A DNA stretch of 64,000 bases from assembly GCA_963920705.1 (NCBI GenBank), contig CAWUCO010000202.1, forward strand, positions 371,470 to 435,469, read 5' to 3'. Positions 23,073 through 35,451 of this stretch are shown piece by piece. Made by a program: the position numbers and the translations under genes. Every line of letters begins with the position of its first letter. The first letter of the stretch is position 1. The stretch comes from Odiellus spinosus (lineage: Eukaryota; Arthropoda; Arachnida; Opiliones; Phalangiidae). The notes under the pieces are model-generated. The model made no database searches. It saw nothing but the letters and a program-made list of their open reading frames with translations, and was not told the origin of the DNA.

Positions 23073-24432
23073 TTTTTTTTTCTCTACACGCTCCTTTGAA
23101 AATTCAGCTTAAGAATACAAATTGTTCTGCCAAATCTCCTTGATCAAGAGTATAAAGCTTGCATCTCACTTAACCAAGAAATATTATATAAGCCCAAACA
23201 AACTTTTAATCGACACTCGATGGAAGAGTCGGACAATGAACTTCCGTCAGATTTGGGCCATAACGGTGGTTAAGTTTTAGAATTTTATGGGTTTATTTTG
23301 GATGTGATAAATTTTCATATCTCACTCGCAAAAATCTTATAACTTATTTAAGTACAGAAGAAAATTAAATTTATGATTTTATATAAAATTGAATCGTTAA
23401 TAACTTATAATAAATCTAGTTAATTCAGCTTATCTTAGTTCTAAATTTTATATTAAATTGTTTTTATCTAAGACCAATAACGGTTATTGACTAATAATAA
23501 ATAATTGCTGATTATTAATAATAAATAATTGTTGATTATTAATAATAAATAATTGTTGATTATTAATAATAAATAATTGTTGGTTATTAATAATAAATAA
23601 TTGTTGGTTATTAATAATAAATAATTGTTGGTTATTAATAAATAATTGTTGGTTATTAATAATAAATAATTGTTGATTATTAATAATAAATAATTGTTGA
23701 TTATTAATAATAAATAATTGTTGATTATTAATAATAAATAATTGTTGATTATTAATAATAAATAATTGTTGGTTATAATTAGTTGAATAATAGCAATAAA
23801 TATAGATTTGTAATTATAAATATTGATTAATAATGATCAAATCCATTTTTTATAATTTGATTGATTTTAGCTGATTTGATTTTATTGTTTAATTTTAATT
23901 TAGCCAGTTTTTTTGGATAAGACGAGGCAATCAACAACTATCTTTAAAGGGCAAGTATATCAAGTATATATTATTTTTTATTCCTAGTGAAAGGTAAACG
24001 GATTTTTAGAAATAATGGGTGAATAGGGTTTTAAAGAGCAATTCTGCGAATTATTTGGTTTAGTTTCTATAGGGACTTGGCAAGAGTGATATATAGAAAC
24101 GTTCAATTATCTCTCACCTCGGTGTTGCTACCTTATTAAGGGAGCTACAGTGTTTGCCCTTAGAAACATTCCCTCCTCATGACAAGGATTTCTTTCCCTC
24201 TTGGATTCATGAGATCTCCCTATTTTAATAAATAGTTTTTTATTAATATTTTACCCATTCCAAGCTTGAGCTCCGATGCTCTGGGCTAATTTTTAGATTA
24301 CAATACAATTTTTTCATTAACAAGTTTGTTTTGAATACCTAAACGGGGATTTTTGAGCAGTGTTTCTGTGCATTTTGGTTGGAACTTATTGGATTTTTTA
24401 GGGCTTATAAGACGTTTGTATTCTGTCTGTGT
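23073..24432. other. AT-rich DNA with 24-bp array, no gene
   Basis: Apart from the tandem array at 23480-23775, this stretch is AT-rich, with no credible reading frame. Confidence 0.5.
23480..23775. repeat. 24-bp AT-rich tandem repeat
   Basis: About twelve units of TTGTTGATTATTAATAATAA plus ATAA, with a G/A variant (TTGTTGGTTATT) in a central block. One unit near 23640 is three bases short. No spacers, so it is not a CRISPR array. Confidence 0.95.
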
Positions 24433-24858
24433 TTTAAATAACACTTAACATGTAATTTTTTTTGGCAGATAATTTTAATTTGGGTTTAATGGACCTTGTA
24501 AAATTTATATGGATATATTTATTAGTTCTATAATTATTTATTGTTATTCAAGAAAAATCCACTTTTTCTCAACCAAGTACGTCAGAAACGCTGAAAATAA
24601 GAAATTTTGTTAAAAGTTGCAAGAAACCAAATATTAATGTAGTGATTTAAATAACACTTAACATGTAATTTTTTTTGGCAGATAATTTTAATTTGGGCTT
24701 AATGGACCTTGTAAAATTTATATGGATATATTTATTAGTTCTATAATTATTTATTGTTATTCAAGAAAAATCCACTTTTTCTCAACCAAGTACGTCAGAA
24801 ACGCTGAAAATAAGAAATTTTGTTAAAAGTTGCAAGAAACCAAATATTAATGTAGTGA
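24433..24858. repeat. 213-bp tandem duplication
   Basis: TTTAAATAACACTTAACATG begins at 24433 and 24646. The two copies are almost identical up to AATGTAGTGATTT. It lies just upstream of the first exon of tnp2 copy B and may be a duplicated transposon 5' region. Confidence 0.9.
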
Positions 24859-24884
24859 TTTTAGACATTTTACTAAACTGGAAT

Positions 24885-27765
24885 ATGGATAACGCAGTTA
24901 TTCTTAGTAAGCGCCAGATGAGAAGGAAACGGGCTAGCTATTTCAAAAATGTAATGGATAGGGTGTGTGAAGTTTCTCAGGTCAACCATGAAACGGTTAT
25001 ATCCTGTTGGACCGAATCACATTGGACCGAATTCCCATTCAACCGAATTTTTCCGGATTTATATTTAAATGTAGCCGAATTGACGGGTTTCGGTCGAAAC
25101 TCTATTTTACAGTATAATACATCAATATTACAAGGATAAAATAAATATATGAAATTTTGATTGGGCTTTCGTCTAATCGTGGTGTCGTGGGTTGGATTAG
25201 GTTGGGTTGGTTGGTTGGTTAGGATTGGGTGGGTCGGATTGGGTTAGGTAGCACGACTCATTTTGACGTTTATTTAACTTGAACAAAAAAATTTTGTGGA
25301 CATACACAAATCATCCTTTATTAGCGATTCTCTCCATTTTTAATTAGGTTACAAATGAAAATAGTCTACATAAATAATTCATTTATATACTATGCCCAAG
25401 AATCCATTCAGGTTCCATAAGAGTATGGGAGGGCCGCGATTTAATAACCATCCTCCCAAACTTTTGGGGTAGCAAATGTTGTGTGCTTCGAATCGATTTT
25501 TCAAGTAAATCGCTCCTGCCATCTATTATTAACCTGCGCCACTAATGACCTTGACATAATATTTTGGGTATAAAAATGGAGCCGACCGAAAAAAGATTTA
25601 AGCGTATAAATGTTGAAAACGAAATTTACGAAGACCAAAGCAACTTTTGAAGAAAATATTATTTATTTAAACAATATTAAGGAGGTAGACTTTTTACGAG
25701 AGCTAAATATATTTTAAAATGATAATTTAAAATTTGCTTTAATCCTTTACCTTCAGAATTTAAGCTGGAGGAGTTAAGCCTTTGTTCTTGAACTAGGGTA
25801 AAATAAACTTGTCCAATTCGCGTAATTATTAAAGAGAAATTATTATTGAAAACCAATCTAGTATTAAGATCTTTCCATCCTTGGTCGTTAATAAAATTAT
25901 TTACACAAATACCCGCCAAGGAAAAGAAGACATCCAATTTATTACCATTTGGGCTGATGCTCGCCTTACTCGCCATTTTAACGAAAAATAAAATGACATA
26001 TTCTAACGCCAGAGTGCGTTGTGTTAATGTGTACGCGTGTTGCGAAAAGCAGACAAACTTTTGTTTACAAAGTTTGGTAGGATGGTAACAGAGGCTAAAG
26101 CTATGCTCCCATAATCTTATGGAACCTGAATGGATTCTTGCTATGCCTACATCTGAAAATACGGAATGTAATTTTTTCTTGAAATTGACGTGATATAAAA
26201 AAAGTACGCCAAACAATGAATCAAAAGCCGCACAAAATGCGGTTTTCGGCCGAATGGGATTCGGTCCAATGGGACACAATCCCATGAAACCAATAATATA
26301 GAAAATTTTCAAGATGAGCAAGGGGAAGAAAGTGAGATAAGGGATAATAGATTGCACTTCTCTATTGAAAATAATTTAGATGGTAGTGAGCGTTCAGATA
26401 GTTCTGATTTCTCAGAGACTTCTGATGATAGATCTTCGAGCGAAAGTAGCAATATATCTTCTAGTTCATCTGAGGATGAAGCAAACGAATTGATCGATGA
26501 TCTAAGAGACTGGATCACAAATCACAATGGTGACACCATCAAAGTTAATAATTTACTTCAAATTCTTAGAAGTCATGGACATAATGAATTACCAAGAGAT
26601 TGTAGAACAATTTTGAAAACTATGAGGCAGACTACAGGAATATCTCGAGTGAAAAATGGGGAGTATTGGCATATTGGTTTCAAAATAGGATTATCGAATT
26701 TTTTGGACTTGCATCCCAACTATCACGAAGATATTTCATTTGCAATAAACATAGATGGGATTCCATTGTTCGAAATTTCTACCACCAGTTTCTGGCCAAT
26801 CTTAGTGGGAGTTTTCAGTTTTAATAATTAAATAGTTGGGGATATATTTCCTGTAGGAGTGTTTTGCGGTGAACATAAGCCAGGTTGTCTTAAAGAATAT
26901 TTAGGCCTGTTTATTAATGAAATATCTAATCTTAGTAAAGAAGGATTTTCTTATGGGGAAGGATAATTAAATGCAATCTGAATGGACCACTTATATTGGA
27001 CACCCCTGCCAGATCATTTATGAAAAATACTAAGGGTCACAGTGGGTATTACTCGTGTGATAAGTGTAATATTCCAGGTTATACTATAGGCCATAACATG
27101 GTTTTTTAGAGGATTACACCGAGGAAGGTATATCGCTACGCACTAATATCAAGTTTCGAAATCAAGATAATGATGAGCATCATTTACGTGGTGATCGATC
27201 TCCTCTTGAAATTCTTGATAAAGATGTGTTAGCTCAGTTTCCGTTAGACTACATGCACCTTGTTTGTCTAGGAGTAACAAAGAGATTTCTAAGGGCTTGG
27301 GTTAAGAAAGGCAAGTTTATAGTCCGTCTTAGTGGTCATCAGATGACAGAAATTTCATCTCGGCTTAAAAAATGTACGCAACATATTCCTAGTGAATTTG
27401 CTCGAAAACCTAGGTCATTAAAGCACATGCATCGATGGAAGGCCACTGAATTCCGTCAGTTTCCTCTATACACTGGTCCTGTGGTTTGTAAGGGAATTGT
27501 TGCGAATGATGTTATGGATCACTTTCGCTTATTTCAATGCGCAATCTACATATTAGCATCCCCAACATTTAGTAAAACTTTAGCGGACTATGCTGCACAA
27601 CTGCTAGAACTATACGTATCGTCTAGCCCCGATTTTTATGGGCATAAATTTGTTAGCCTCAACGCTCATGCTCTTACGCATTTAGTTGTGGACGTAAAAA
27701 GGTTTGGTCCTTTGGATGCTTATAGTGCATTTAAATTTGAAAATCATTTACAATTTTTTTAAAAA
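24885..27765 (+). pseudogene. EnSpm/tnp2-type transposase copy B
   Basis: A short 5' exon at 24885-25002 (ILSKRQMRRKRASYFKNVMD) is cut by a 1.29-kb repeat insertion. Coding resumes at about 26291 with a Ser/Asp/Glu-rich region, then FAINIDGIPLFEIS, EHKPGCLKEYLGLF, GYYSCDKCNIPGY (frame breaks near 26830-27120), FPLDYMHLVCLGVTKRFLRA, EFARKPRSL, RWKATEFRQFPLYTGPVVCK, and FKFENHLQFFKK. This is the same general tnp2 fold as copies A and C, but a distinct subfamily (DYMHLVCLGV rather than DYMHCLCLGV). It is inactivated by at least four frame breaks and the insertion. Confidence 0.75.
25003..26290. mobile_element. GACCGAAT-end repeat element 1
   Basis: Inserted in tnp2 copy B. The left end has TTGGACCGAATCACATTGG followed by ACCGAATTCCCATTCAACCG. 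The right end has the inverted pattern CGGCCGAATGGGATTCGG then TCCAATGGGACACAAT. A second, internal inverted pair is AAGAATCCATTCAGGTTCCA (25399-25431) against its complement at 26107-26141. Degenerate TTAGG-like DNA (GGATTAGGTTGGGTTGG) lies at 25190-25260. A minus-strand frame (KLDVFFSLAGICVNNFINDQ, 25740-25985) ends at a GTAAAG donor-like site and has no known domain. The exact borders and target duplication are unclear. Confidence 0.7.
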
Positions 27766-27779
27766 AAGTTACGTTCTCC

Positions 27780-28180
27780 AAACAAGCCTCTTCAACAGTT
27801 ATGCAAGCGCTTAAATGAGGGTCAAAGACTTTCCCTTACAAAAATTTTCTTTGGATTCCTTAAGAGATTTTATTGGGAATTTGTTTTGGAAATCCCAAAG
27901 GTATCCTTTGGATAAATGGAGAATATTGGCCCCTTTTTCTTAAGACATTGAAAGGGAAAATCTAAAGAAATTACTTTGGAAAAGACTTTGGAATATCTTA
28001 AGGAAAAATATTTGGAATCCCCATTTAATGTCTTAAGTATTTCTTAAGAAATTTCTTTGGAAAAGTCTGGAAATCTCTATGGGATGCCTTAAGGGATTTC
28101 CGAAGAAAGTTCTTTGGAAATCCCTTAAGAAATTCCATAGGGATTTCCAAAGGAATTTCTTTGGGAATGTCACTATGTTA
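27780..28180. repeat. Degenerate CCTTAAG / TTTGGAAATCCC repeat
   Basis: Many partly palindromic copies of CCCTTAAGAAATT and TTTCTTTGGAAATCCC on both strands. It resembles the minisatellite at 12290-13310 in its CTTAAG core but differs in unit. Non-coding. Confidence 0.7.
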
Positions 28181-28354
28181 GTATTTTAATTTTTAAGCCT
28201 AAAACATATGGCAAATAAAATACACGTCTAATTAATATCGAAATACAAACTTTGAAAATTTTTGAATCCTATTTATTTTACTTTTTAAGTCGATCCATTT
28301 TAAATTTTAATTTTTGCTTTATTCTTAGTTTCTTTAATCTTGTCTTGTAAAGGC

Positions 28355-29440
28355 TTCAGGTCCATTGCGCCGAATCCCAATGGACCGAACGCATTCCCAT
28401 TCGACCGAATACTCCGCACTTTGGCGGATTCGGTCCAATGGGACTGTCCCATTCGACCGAAAAACCCGCACCCATCCAGGTTTAGGATTCGGTCCATTGG
28501 GACAAGAATCTTTGCTTAAATATACCCGATGGAATTAAAAAAAATTCCCGGGAACGCAAAGATTCAATCTTTGGAAGCAAGAAATCTGATTGACTTTTAA
28601 TAATTTAATGGCCTAGTGAAATGAGCACTAAACCCAAATATTTGGTAAATTATTAAGCAAAATGTAATGTTTAGAAAAACAAAACATTTTTAAATCACAG
28701 AAATTTAACTTTAAAAATAAAATTGCCGATTTTTCTTTATATTTTTAGGTCATATTCATTGCGTAAAAATGATTCAACTGCAATTTTAGGGTATTTGCTA
28801 TTCAAATTTCCATATTAAAAACCCTCTATCCTATTCTAACCTAACCTAACCTAACCAAATATTTGGTAAATTATTAAGCAAAATGTAATGTTTAGAATAA
28901 CAAAACAATTTTAAATCACAGAAATATAACTTTAAAAATAAATAGCCGATTTTTCTTTATATTTTTAGGTCATATTCATTGCGTAAAAATGATTCAACTG
29001 CAATTTTAGGGTATTTGCTATTCAAATTTCGATATTAAAAACCCTCTATCCTATTCTAACCTAACCTAAACTAACCTAGCCTAACAATAATTCAGAAAAA
29101 CATACTTTTGACAATGTGAAACTGTACACATTTGAAACCCTTGTATATCCCGCAGTCTTTCTTATAATTTTTGCTACTTATATAATGACGTATACAATGG
29201 TCTTAAAATACATTAAAACGCCTTTATTAAAAAACAAGAGGAGTAGAAAATATACATATATTCATTTTTTGCGAGAGGTCAGTTAGAATATCGCGTCGGT
29301 CGTTTAGGAGAATATTAAACCCGCCGTTTGGCTAATTTCATCGAAATCTTGGGCGGAATTCGGTCTATTGGGAATTCGGTCTATTGGGAATTCGGTCTAT
29401 TGGGAATTCGGTCTAATGGGATTCGGCGCAATGGGAATAT
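28355..29440. mobile_element. GACCGAAT-end repeat element 2
   Basis: The left end is CCATTGCGCCGAATCCCAAT followed by several GGACCGAA and TCGGTCCAATGGGA words. The right end is four head-to-tail copies of AATTCGGTCTATTGGG, then GATTCGGCGCAATGGGA, the inverse of the left end. The interior is a 222-bp tandem duplication with CCTAA runs. No transposase. It clearly belongs to the same family as 25003-26290. Confidence 0.7.
28633..29086. repeat. 222-bp duplication with telomere-like CCTAA tracts
   Basis: CCAAATATTTGGTAAATTAT starts near 28633 and 28855. Each copy ends in CCTATTCTAACCTAACCTAA, a short run of the insect-type telomeric unit. This is interstitial and inside a repeat element, so it does not mark a chromosome end. 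Confidence 0.85.
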
Positions 29441-29613
29441 ACCTTGTAGCGTCCTTTTAATCGTATTTTTTGGCACATTATATTTTTGGCACGTATAATC
29501 TAAAATATATTAAAAATAATTTCAAAGTTTACTAGAACAAAATGGTTTTACAAACCATTTAATTTTCAACCCACGCAACTCTTATCTAAATTTAAAGAAA
29601 ATCACAACTTACC

Positions 29614-31753
29614 CATAATAGCGCAAATTTTTGCTGGATCCAATTGTTTCTTGGCTGGCACGCCTGTATGAGCATTCGATTGTTTTCCCGATAATGAGGT
29701 GTTCACTATTTCCTCTGGTTTGAAGAGCATGAACAAAAGGTTTCTTGCAAAAGATGCGGCATTCAATGCTGAAAATTCTGCATTCAATAGCTTCGGCTTC
29801 GGTACTGACACTCAGTTACCGATCAATACCTATGTTAAAGAAAAATACAGTCAATTTTAAAAAATTTACAACAAATTTTTACGAACCATTTCAACAGTAG
29901 AAGTAGGTGTGTTCTCGGAAAACTGCTCACTATGAATATTTTTAATTTTTTTACTAATGATCCGACGTCTGTAGGAAAGTTTTATTAGCAACTAATTTAA
30001 TTTCAATCGTTCAAATAGTTACCATTCAGTTCCTTTTGTTCTTTTAGTTGCTCCTTCACCCGTTTGTTTTTAGTCTTGTATTTCTCAAGTTTTGCCTTTA
30101 ATGAGAGCACTAACTCAGATTGAGCCTGCTCATCGTTTCCACTTTCCTCAATATTTTCTTCATGTAAAGCCGAGTCGATTCCGTTTTCACTATTAGCTGA
30201 ATAATTTTCATGATCATTATCTGAATAATTTTCATGACCATTAGTCCATAAGTCATTACAATCGCCGTCTTCATTACAAGTAGCATTATCTAAATTATTC
30301 ATCAAACGAGCATTTTGCTGAGAGAAACAAATTAAATAAATTGAAAAATCATAAACTGTAAATTATATTTCAAGATTGGAAGAGTTTTAAAGGGAAAAAT
30401 AAACTATTTTTAATCACAAAAAGGCTTAGATGAAACAAAATAATAGGAAGACTTGACAAAACTTACGAATAATTATCTTAGTTATCGGCAATTTTGTTAA
30501 ATGTATTTGCATTATTTTACCCATAAATAGACCTGTCTACTTTATAATCCCTTTAAATTCCCTATAAACATGTCCTTCCGAGCATAAACAAATCCCATAA
30601 CTTTAAGAAATGAACTTTGCCGGTGAATAACGTAATAAAATTATCTATACCGTTTTAGTAGCTGCGCTCGTCTTGCAACTGGATGTCTTTGCTTTGCCAT
30701 TTGATTTTTTCGACTTTTTAACTTCTAAGTTCAATTTTTTTTTTCAATTTCTTCATTTGTGCCTAAATATAAAAATGTATTAATTTCACTTTTAAGTAAT
30801 AGAAATAAGGTACTTTGATGAGTTTGAAAAATGGACCAAAACTAAATACCTAAAGAACTTACGACTATCTTAGAGTACATTTTAAAGAATATTATTTGAA
30901 AATATAAAGCCGGGGGGATGAAGAATTCGCCTTAACAGAGGTGGACAAAAGAAGAAGAAGAAGGAAAAAAAAAAACAGTTGTAAGGTATGGTTCATCTCA
31001 TCTTTGATGTTCAGTATAAATAAATTGTACATCTTACATCTTAGCTTTCTTTATGACCGTTAAAATAAGACTTCCGCCAGGTTTGACACCCACTGATACT
31101 TCTAGATGAACCAGATGCCTATTTTGGGGTAAAACTTTCACTGGTTTTTTCCTAGTTGTACGGATGGAATATTATAAGAATTCATTCTGGAAAATCGAAC
31201 TTTTTTTGCCTTCGAGTGAATTAACGCTGACGCCAATAGATAAAGATTTTTATTCTCATTATCGTAGCTTTGAACGAGCTTCAATCTAAAACTGAATCTT
31301 AGGTGCTTAATACATTGGCAATACAAAGTAACACGATAGCATAAAATTAATAGGCCCAAAGCAATATTTATAGTTAAGTTGATTTTCAATGATAAAATTA
31401 ACTCCCTTAACCTTGAGGAATATGCAAATAGTTTAACAAAAACGGGGATAAACGATTCTAAAACATCAAAAAATGATGTACTCATTTACTGTTTTTGGTC
31501 AATATCTTCAACTCTCTAATTAATACATCAAACAAATATAAAGTGTACTAACCAAAGGCGAGCAATTCTCCGGAAGCAGGTTTTTCTTTCAGGTCCCAGC
31601 AAATATCAGCCATAGTGTTTACATATTTATTTGGATCGGTTGCCGCTGTATTTTATTAACTAAATCTTTATTTTTAAGATTTCTAATTGGATAGTTGTCC
31701 CATAACTCCTGCCCTTTCCATTTGACTAAAAAATGGAGGCTATTTTTACTCAT
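29614..31753 (-). pseudogene. BEN-domain gene, multi-exon, decayed
   Basis: Minus-strand exons can be traced. Exon 1 (31753-31553) begins NSLHFLVKWKGQELWDNYPI, with one frame break, and ends at GTTAGT. A lysine/serine-rich exon lies near 30770-30660. An acidic, coiled-coil-like exon spans 30317-30023 (CTCTCAG acceptor, GTAACT donor; KAKLEKYKTKNKRVKEQLKE). A short exon lies near 29930, and the BEN exon ends at 29614 before GTAAGT. The BEN part shows SFARNLLFMLFKPEEIVN, SLSGKQ and KKQLDPAKICAIM, the hallmark of BEN DNA/protein-binding domains. The last exon is not found. The gene probably encodes a chromatin or transcription-associated nuclear factor; the transcript may be dead. Confidence 0.6.
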
Positions 31754-31759
31754 TTTAAA

Positions 31760-32430
31760 TTCTTAATGCTTATAACTACACGCGACCACGAGCACGAGCT
31801 GCAAATATTCACGGCAAAAACGAGAAAAAAAAAAAGAAATGAGAATTCGGCCTGCGGAGCCGGCGGATTTTGGGTTTCCCGCAACTTCCCAAGGTAGAAG
31901 TAGAGCACCTGTAAATACCCTACGTACGTCACGGCATGTGATATATTGTAAAGAAATACTATTTGTCCCCCCCTTCAATCCCTTACCTACCGGTTTTCAA
32001 TAGGAGGAATGCAAAGATGGACCTTCTAGGAACGAAAGCTCACTTGTAAATGTACTACTAGGACAATAATTCGACATGTTAAGTATCGTACGAAAAGAAA
32101 GTAGTTTAAGAAAGTGGGATTGATAAATAGGCCTTTTTATAAAATTACCTTGGAAACTGATAAGAGCCGTTAAAAAGCACGCGTTTGTATTGGAGATGTT
32201 CGCTATTTCCAAGGTTGGTACAAAGCATATGGTTTTCTATACTTTTGCCAACCTAGAAACTAACAAAAATTGCCGTTAAATAGAACCCGTTTCTACTGAA
32301 GTTGTTGTCTCTTTTTCAAGGCTGGAACAAACTCAGAATTTATAAAAGTAAAGTTACTCTAACAGAGTTGGCAGGTGTGAAAAGGACGTCAGTAACGTCA
32401 TTCAAAACGGTTTATTTATAAAAATTTGTA
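31760..32430. other. No gene recognised
   Basis: Intergenic DNA between the BEN gene and tnp2 copy C. Overlapping minus-strand frames at 31750-31978 and 31997-32212 show no motif. A short repeat of the type CTTGGAAACTGATAAGAGCC / TGCCAACCTAGAAACTAAC occurs around 32145-32265. Confidence 0.4.
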
Positions 32431-32432
32431 CG

Positions 32433-34580
32433 ATGTATAAGACGTATTTGTGGAATAATTGGGGAAAAATTCCTAAACGGTCTCGGACAAGGTATTTAAA
32501 ACGGAAACAATCGATGCCAATTAAGCAGTTAACTATAGATAATGAACGCGAAAGTGAACTAATTATCAGAGATGAACATCAAGGGTTAGATTTAGATGGT
32601 TTGCATAACGAGCGCTTATTACAAAATGTGGAAACGGACTCGAACACAAGCGAAGATAACGGGTAGGTTTACATTAATTGTCAATTGTACTATATAATTA
32701 ATTTATATAATTTGACTATATTAATGAGATCAGGAGAAAGGAATGAAGATCTAAATAACTTAAGCTCAACAGATGAAGATGAAGTAATGGATACTGGAAA
32801 TTTTGGGAATGAGTCCGAATTGGACGACTGGCTATATGAGGGATCTCGGCTTAAAAGAAAAGAGAGCCTTTTACTAATTATGGCACACATTTTAAGATTT
32901 TATTCATCGGAAGAAGCTACAAAAAGCCTTTTGCAGCTAATAAAATGGCATCTCCCTCCAATCGCCACGTCAAATTTTCCTATGACGAATTTTTTATTTT
33001 TTAAACATTTTGTTCCGTCGAAGAACAGTTATACTCCCCACTTTTTTTGCACATCATGTGACCTTAATTATATCGGAGCAAAGCGTACAGAATTAAGCGA
33101 TTATGAGTGTAATATTTGCCATGTGGTGCATAAAGAAGAAGACCTAATTAAGAATGGTGAATACTTTTTAGTATTTGTCATAGAGAAGCAAATATCAAAT
33201 TTATTGCGACTTGTGAACCTTGATATGAAGCCAAAAGAAGCTGCTATTGATGTAACTGACATTACGCAATCGTTAAACTACAATAAGAAGAATATGTCTA
33301 TCACATATTACATGTCTATTACATGGAATACCGATGGGGTACCTGTATTCCAATCTTCCAAATTCGATATTTGGCCCTTGCAGTTTGTTATTAATGAATT
33401 ACCACAGAACATTCGTGGAAGAAACATCCTTGTCGCAGGTCTATGTTTTGGAGAAAAGAAACCAAATATGAACTGTTTTTTAAAGCCTTTTGTGACCACC
33501 ATGAATAAGCTTTCATCCAGAGGTTTAACATGGACAAATAAAAACAATGAAGTGATCCACTCGCGAGTTTTCCCGGGTCCTTGTTCTGTCGATTCCGTTG
33601 CACGATGTACCATGATGAACATGCCCCAATTCAACGGACTACATGGGTGTCCTTTGTGTAATAACCCAGGAGAAAATGTAGAAAAAGGTAAAGGAACAAC
33701 TCGGGTTTATAGTATGGAAAATTTTCAGGATTTCGAAAATCGTACACGCAAATCTGTCTTGGCAGATGCTCGAAAATCAGTTGAAAAACGTGAACCATCA
33801 AATGGCGTTAAAGGTCCATCGGTTTTGCTAGAACTCAACCATTTTGACATTTGTGAGGACATGGTGCCAGACTATATGCTTTGCTTATGCTTAGGGGTAG
33901 TTAGAACAACAACAAATATGTGGCTTGACAGTAAAAATCACAGATTGCCTTTCTACATTGGCAACAAAATGGAAGCCATCGACGATAAGCTTTTAGAGAT
34001 TAAAGTTCCTAAAGAATTCTCGCGAAGGCCACGATCATTTTCAGCTCGAAAATTTTGGAAGGCTTCAGAATGGAGATCTTGGGCCCTTTTCTATTCAATA
34101 ACAGTGTTAAATGGGGTTTTACCAAAGAAGTTCTATGAACATTGGTTGACTTTGGTACTGCTTTTTCAAAATTTAATGGTCTCCTCTTTGCCACTAGATA
34201 GTCTTTACGAGACTAAAATTATTTGTATAGCTTTTCTTAAAGATTACGAACGATTATACGGAAAAGAGTATATGGTATTCAATACTCATCAAGTATTGCA
34301 TTTGGATGAATGCGCATCAAGGTTGCTTTCTGCTTTTCCGTTTGAAAACAATAACGGACGTTTGCTGAAGCTTTTCAATGGAACGCAATACGTTCATTTT
34401 CAGATAGCCAAAAAGTTTATTATGTTACAATTTCTACCTACCATAATGCTAGAGCGCAATATTTTTGAAGAAAACCCTCTGGTTAAACGATATTTTGATT
34501 CCCTGACCAATTATTTTAGCCAGTTTCCATCAACAACTGAGATAAAGAATTATGTTATAGTAGGTAAGCAACGGTGGTAG
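32433..34580 (+). CDS. EnSpm/tnp2-type transposase copy C (best preserved)
   Basis: Exon 1 (32433-32664) encodes KIPKRSRTRYLKRKQ and an acidic tail, and ends at a GTAGGT donor. The main exon begins near 32730 after a short intron, so the long frame's first residues are intron read-through. Order: Ser/Asp-rich region, KRKESLLLIMAHILRFYSSE, two Cys pairs (HFFCTSCDLNYIG, YECNICH), MSITWNTDGVPVFQSSK, FGEKKPNMNCFLKPF, SRVFPGPCSVDSVARC, GCPLCNNPGE, PDYMLCLCLGVVRTTTN, FWKASEWRSWALFYS, NNNGRLLKLFNGTQYV. It is 631 codons without an internal stop. The expected C-terminal domain, seen separately at 54735-55034, is absent, and the terminal inverted repeats are not found. It is a nuclear cut-and-paste DNA transposase, possibly truncated. 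Confidence 0.85.
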
Positions 34581-35110
34581 AAATTAGCAACATTGACATA
34601 AACTTGCTAAGATCGAACAATTTACTCGATACGCCAAAGCATTTTTACAAATCATAGTAGTAAAGTACGCACCCGTTAAGCAAAAATTCATCCCCCTTTC
34701 CAGTCCCAGCTCGCTAGAGCCCCTCCCAAGGTTCGGGAGAACTTTTTTTGACATCACCAACTTGTTAAAATTTTTTTTTTCGAAATTTCCGCTCGCGCCG
34801 GAGGGCTTTGGTACGTGCGAGCCTAAAACGTCTTGGCTCTCTTCGTACTAGCGAGGTTCTCTCTTCTCGTTATACAAAGGTTTCGTGCGCGGTCTTTCAC
34901 GAAAACCACTTTCACTCAAAGAGTTTTTTAAAGTGGTGGTGTCACGAATTAAAATTATTATTATTTTTATTCGGATATTTGTTGGTCTCTATATCTGAAT
35001 AACCAATAGAAAATAAGGCGGTTTTATATCATTGTTCTGAGGATTATTGAAGAATATATTGATATATATTAACAAGGCTCATAATTTATAATCACTTATT
35101 CAAGATCATC
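34581..35110. other. Spacer left of the viral element, no gene
   Basis: Includes a GC-richer patch (34690-34880) and then an AT-rich TATATT-containing stretch just before the first small membrane-protein ORF. The left border of the viral element probably lies here, but no terminal repeat was seen. Confidence 0.4.
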
Positions 35111-35389
35111 ATGTCAAGAAAAACGCCAGGAAAAATTGTTATTAAACGTTATTGTCAATGTAATTATTTTAAAAGATGGAAATACAATGATTCGTATACT
35201 CGAAGATTTGCTATTGGGTTTGGGGTAACGTTGCTAACCCCCATTCTCGTTCCTATTAGTTTTGTTATGTCAATCTTTTCTGCTGATCCAATTTATTTGA
35301 TAACCAGTTTTTTGCCGCTCCTTTACATCTACATTAAAATGGGAGAACTTTTAGACAAATTCTGCCACTACTGTGGGCGTTTCCTTTAA
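35111..35389 (+). CDS. Small membrane protein, viral element (1)
   Basis: 92 codons from ATG. A basic, Cys-containing N-terminus (RYCQCNYFKRWKY) precedes two hydrophobic segments (about residues 34-56 and 60-78: LLTPILVPISFVMSIF, YLITSFLPLLYIYI) and a short Cys-rich tail (CHYCGRF). The same hydrophobic layout occurs in the next ORF, so the two look like tandem paralogues. Function unknown; membrane location is inferred. It is assigned to the viral element only by position. Confidence 0.5.
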   Translation: MSRKTPGKIVIKRYCQCNYFKRWKYNDSYTRRFAIGFGVTLLTPILVPISFVMSIFSADPIYLITSFLPLLYIYIKMGELLDKFCHYCGRFL

Positions 35390-35451
35390 TTTTAAAATAA
35401 ATATTTTAGTTTTCTAATGACAGAATTTTAGTTACTCGTGAACTTTTCATC

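Noticed and set aside
25577..25651. 24-codon ORF after a TATAAAAATGG context
   Set aside because: Too short and inside a repeat element; no independent support.
25677..26357. 226-codon minus-strand ORF as a gene
   Set aside because: It spans the repeat element end and part of the tnp2 coding exon antisense. Only its middle part might be an exon, and no domain was recognised.
28841..28856. CCTAA tract as a true telomere or chromosome end
   Set aside because: Very short, interstitial, repeated inside a dispersed repeat element and flanked by unique DNA on both sides.
31138..31485. 115-codon minus-strand ORF with a hydrophobic segment
   Set aside because: Lies in the first large intron of the BEN-domain gene; no family resemblance and unremarkable composition.
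33308..33634. Minus-strand ORFs opposite tnp2 copy C
   Set aside because: Shadows of a well-supported plus-strand transposase.
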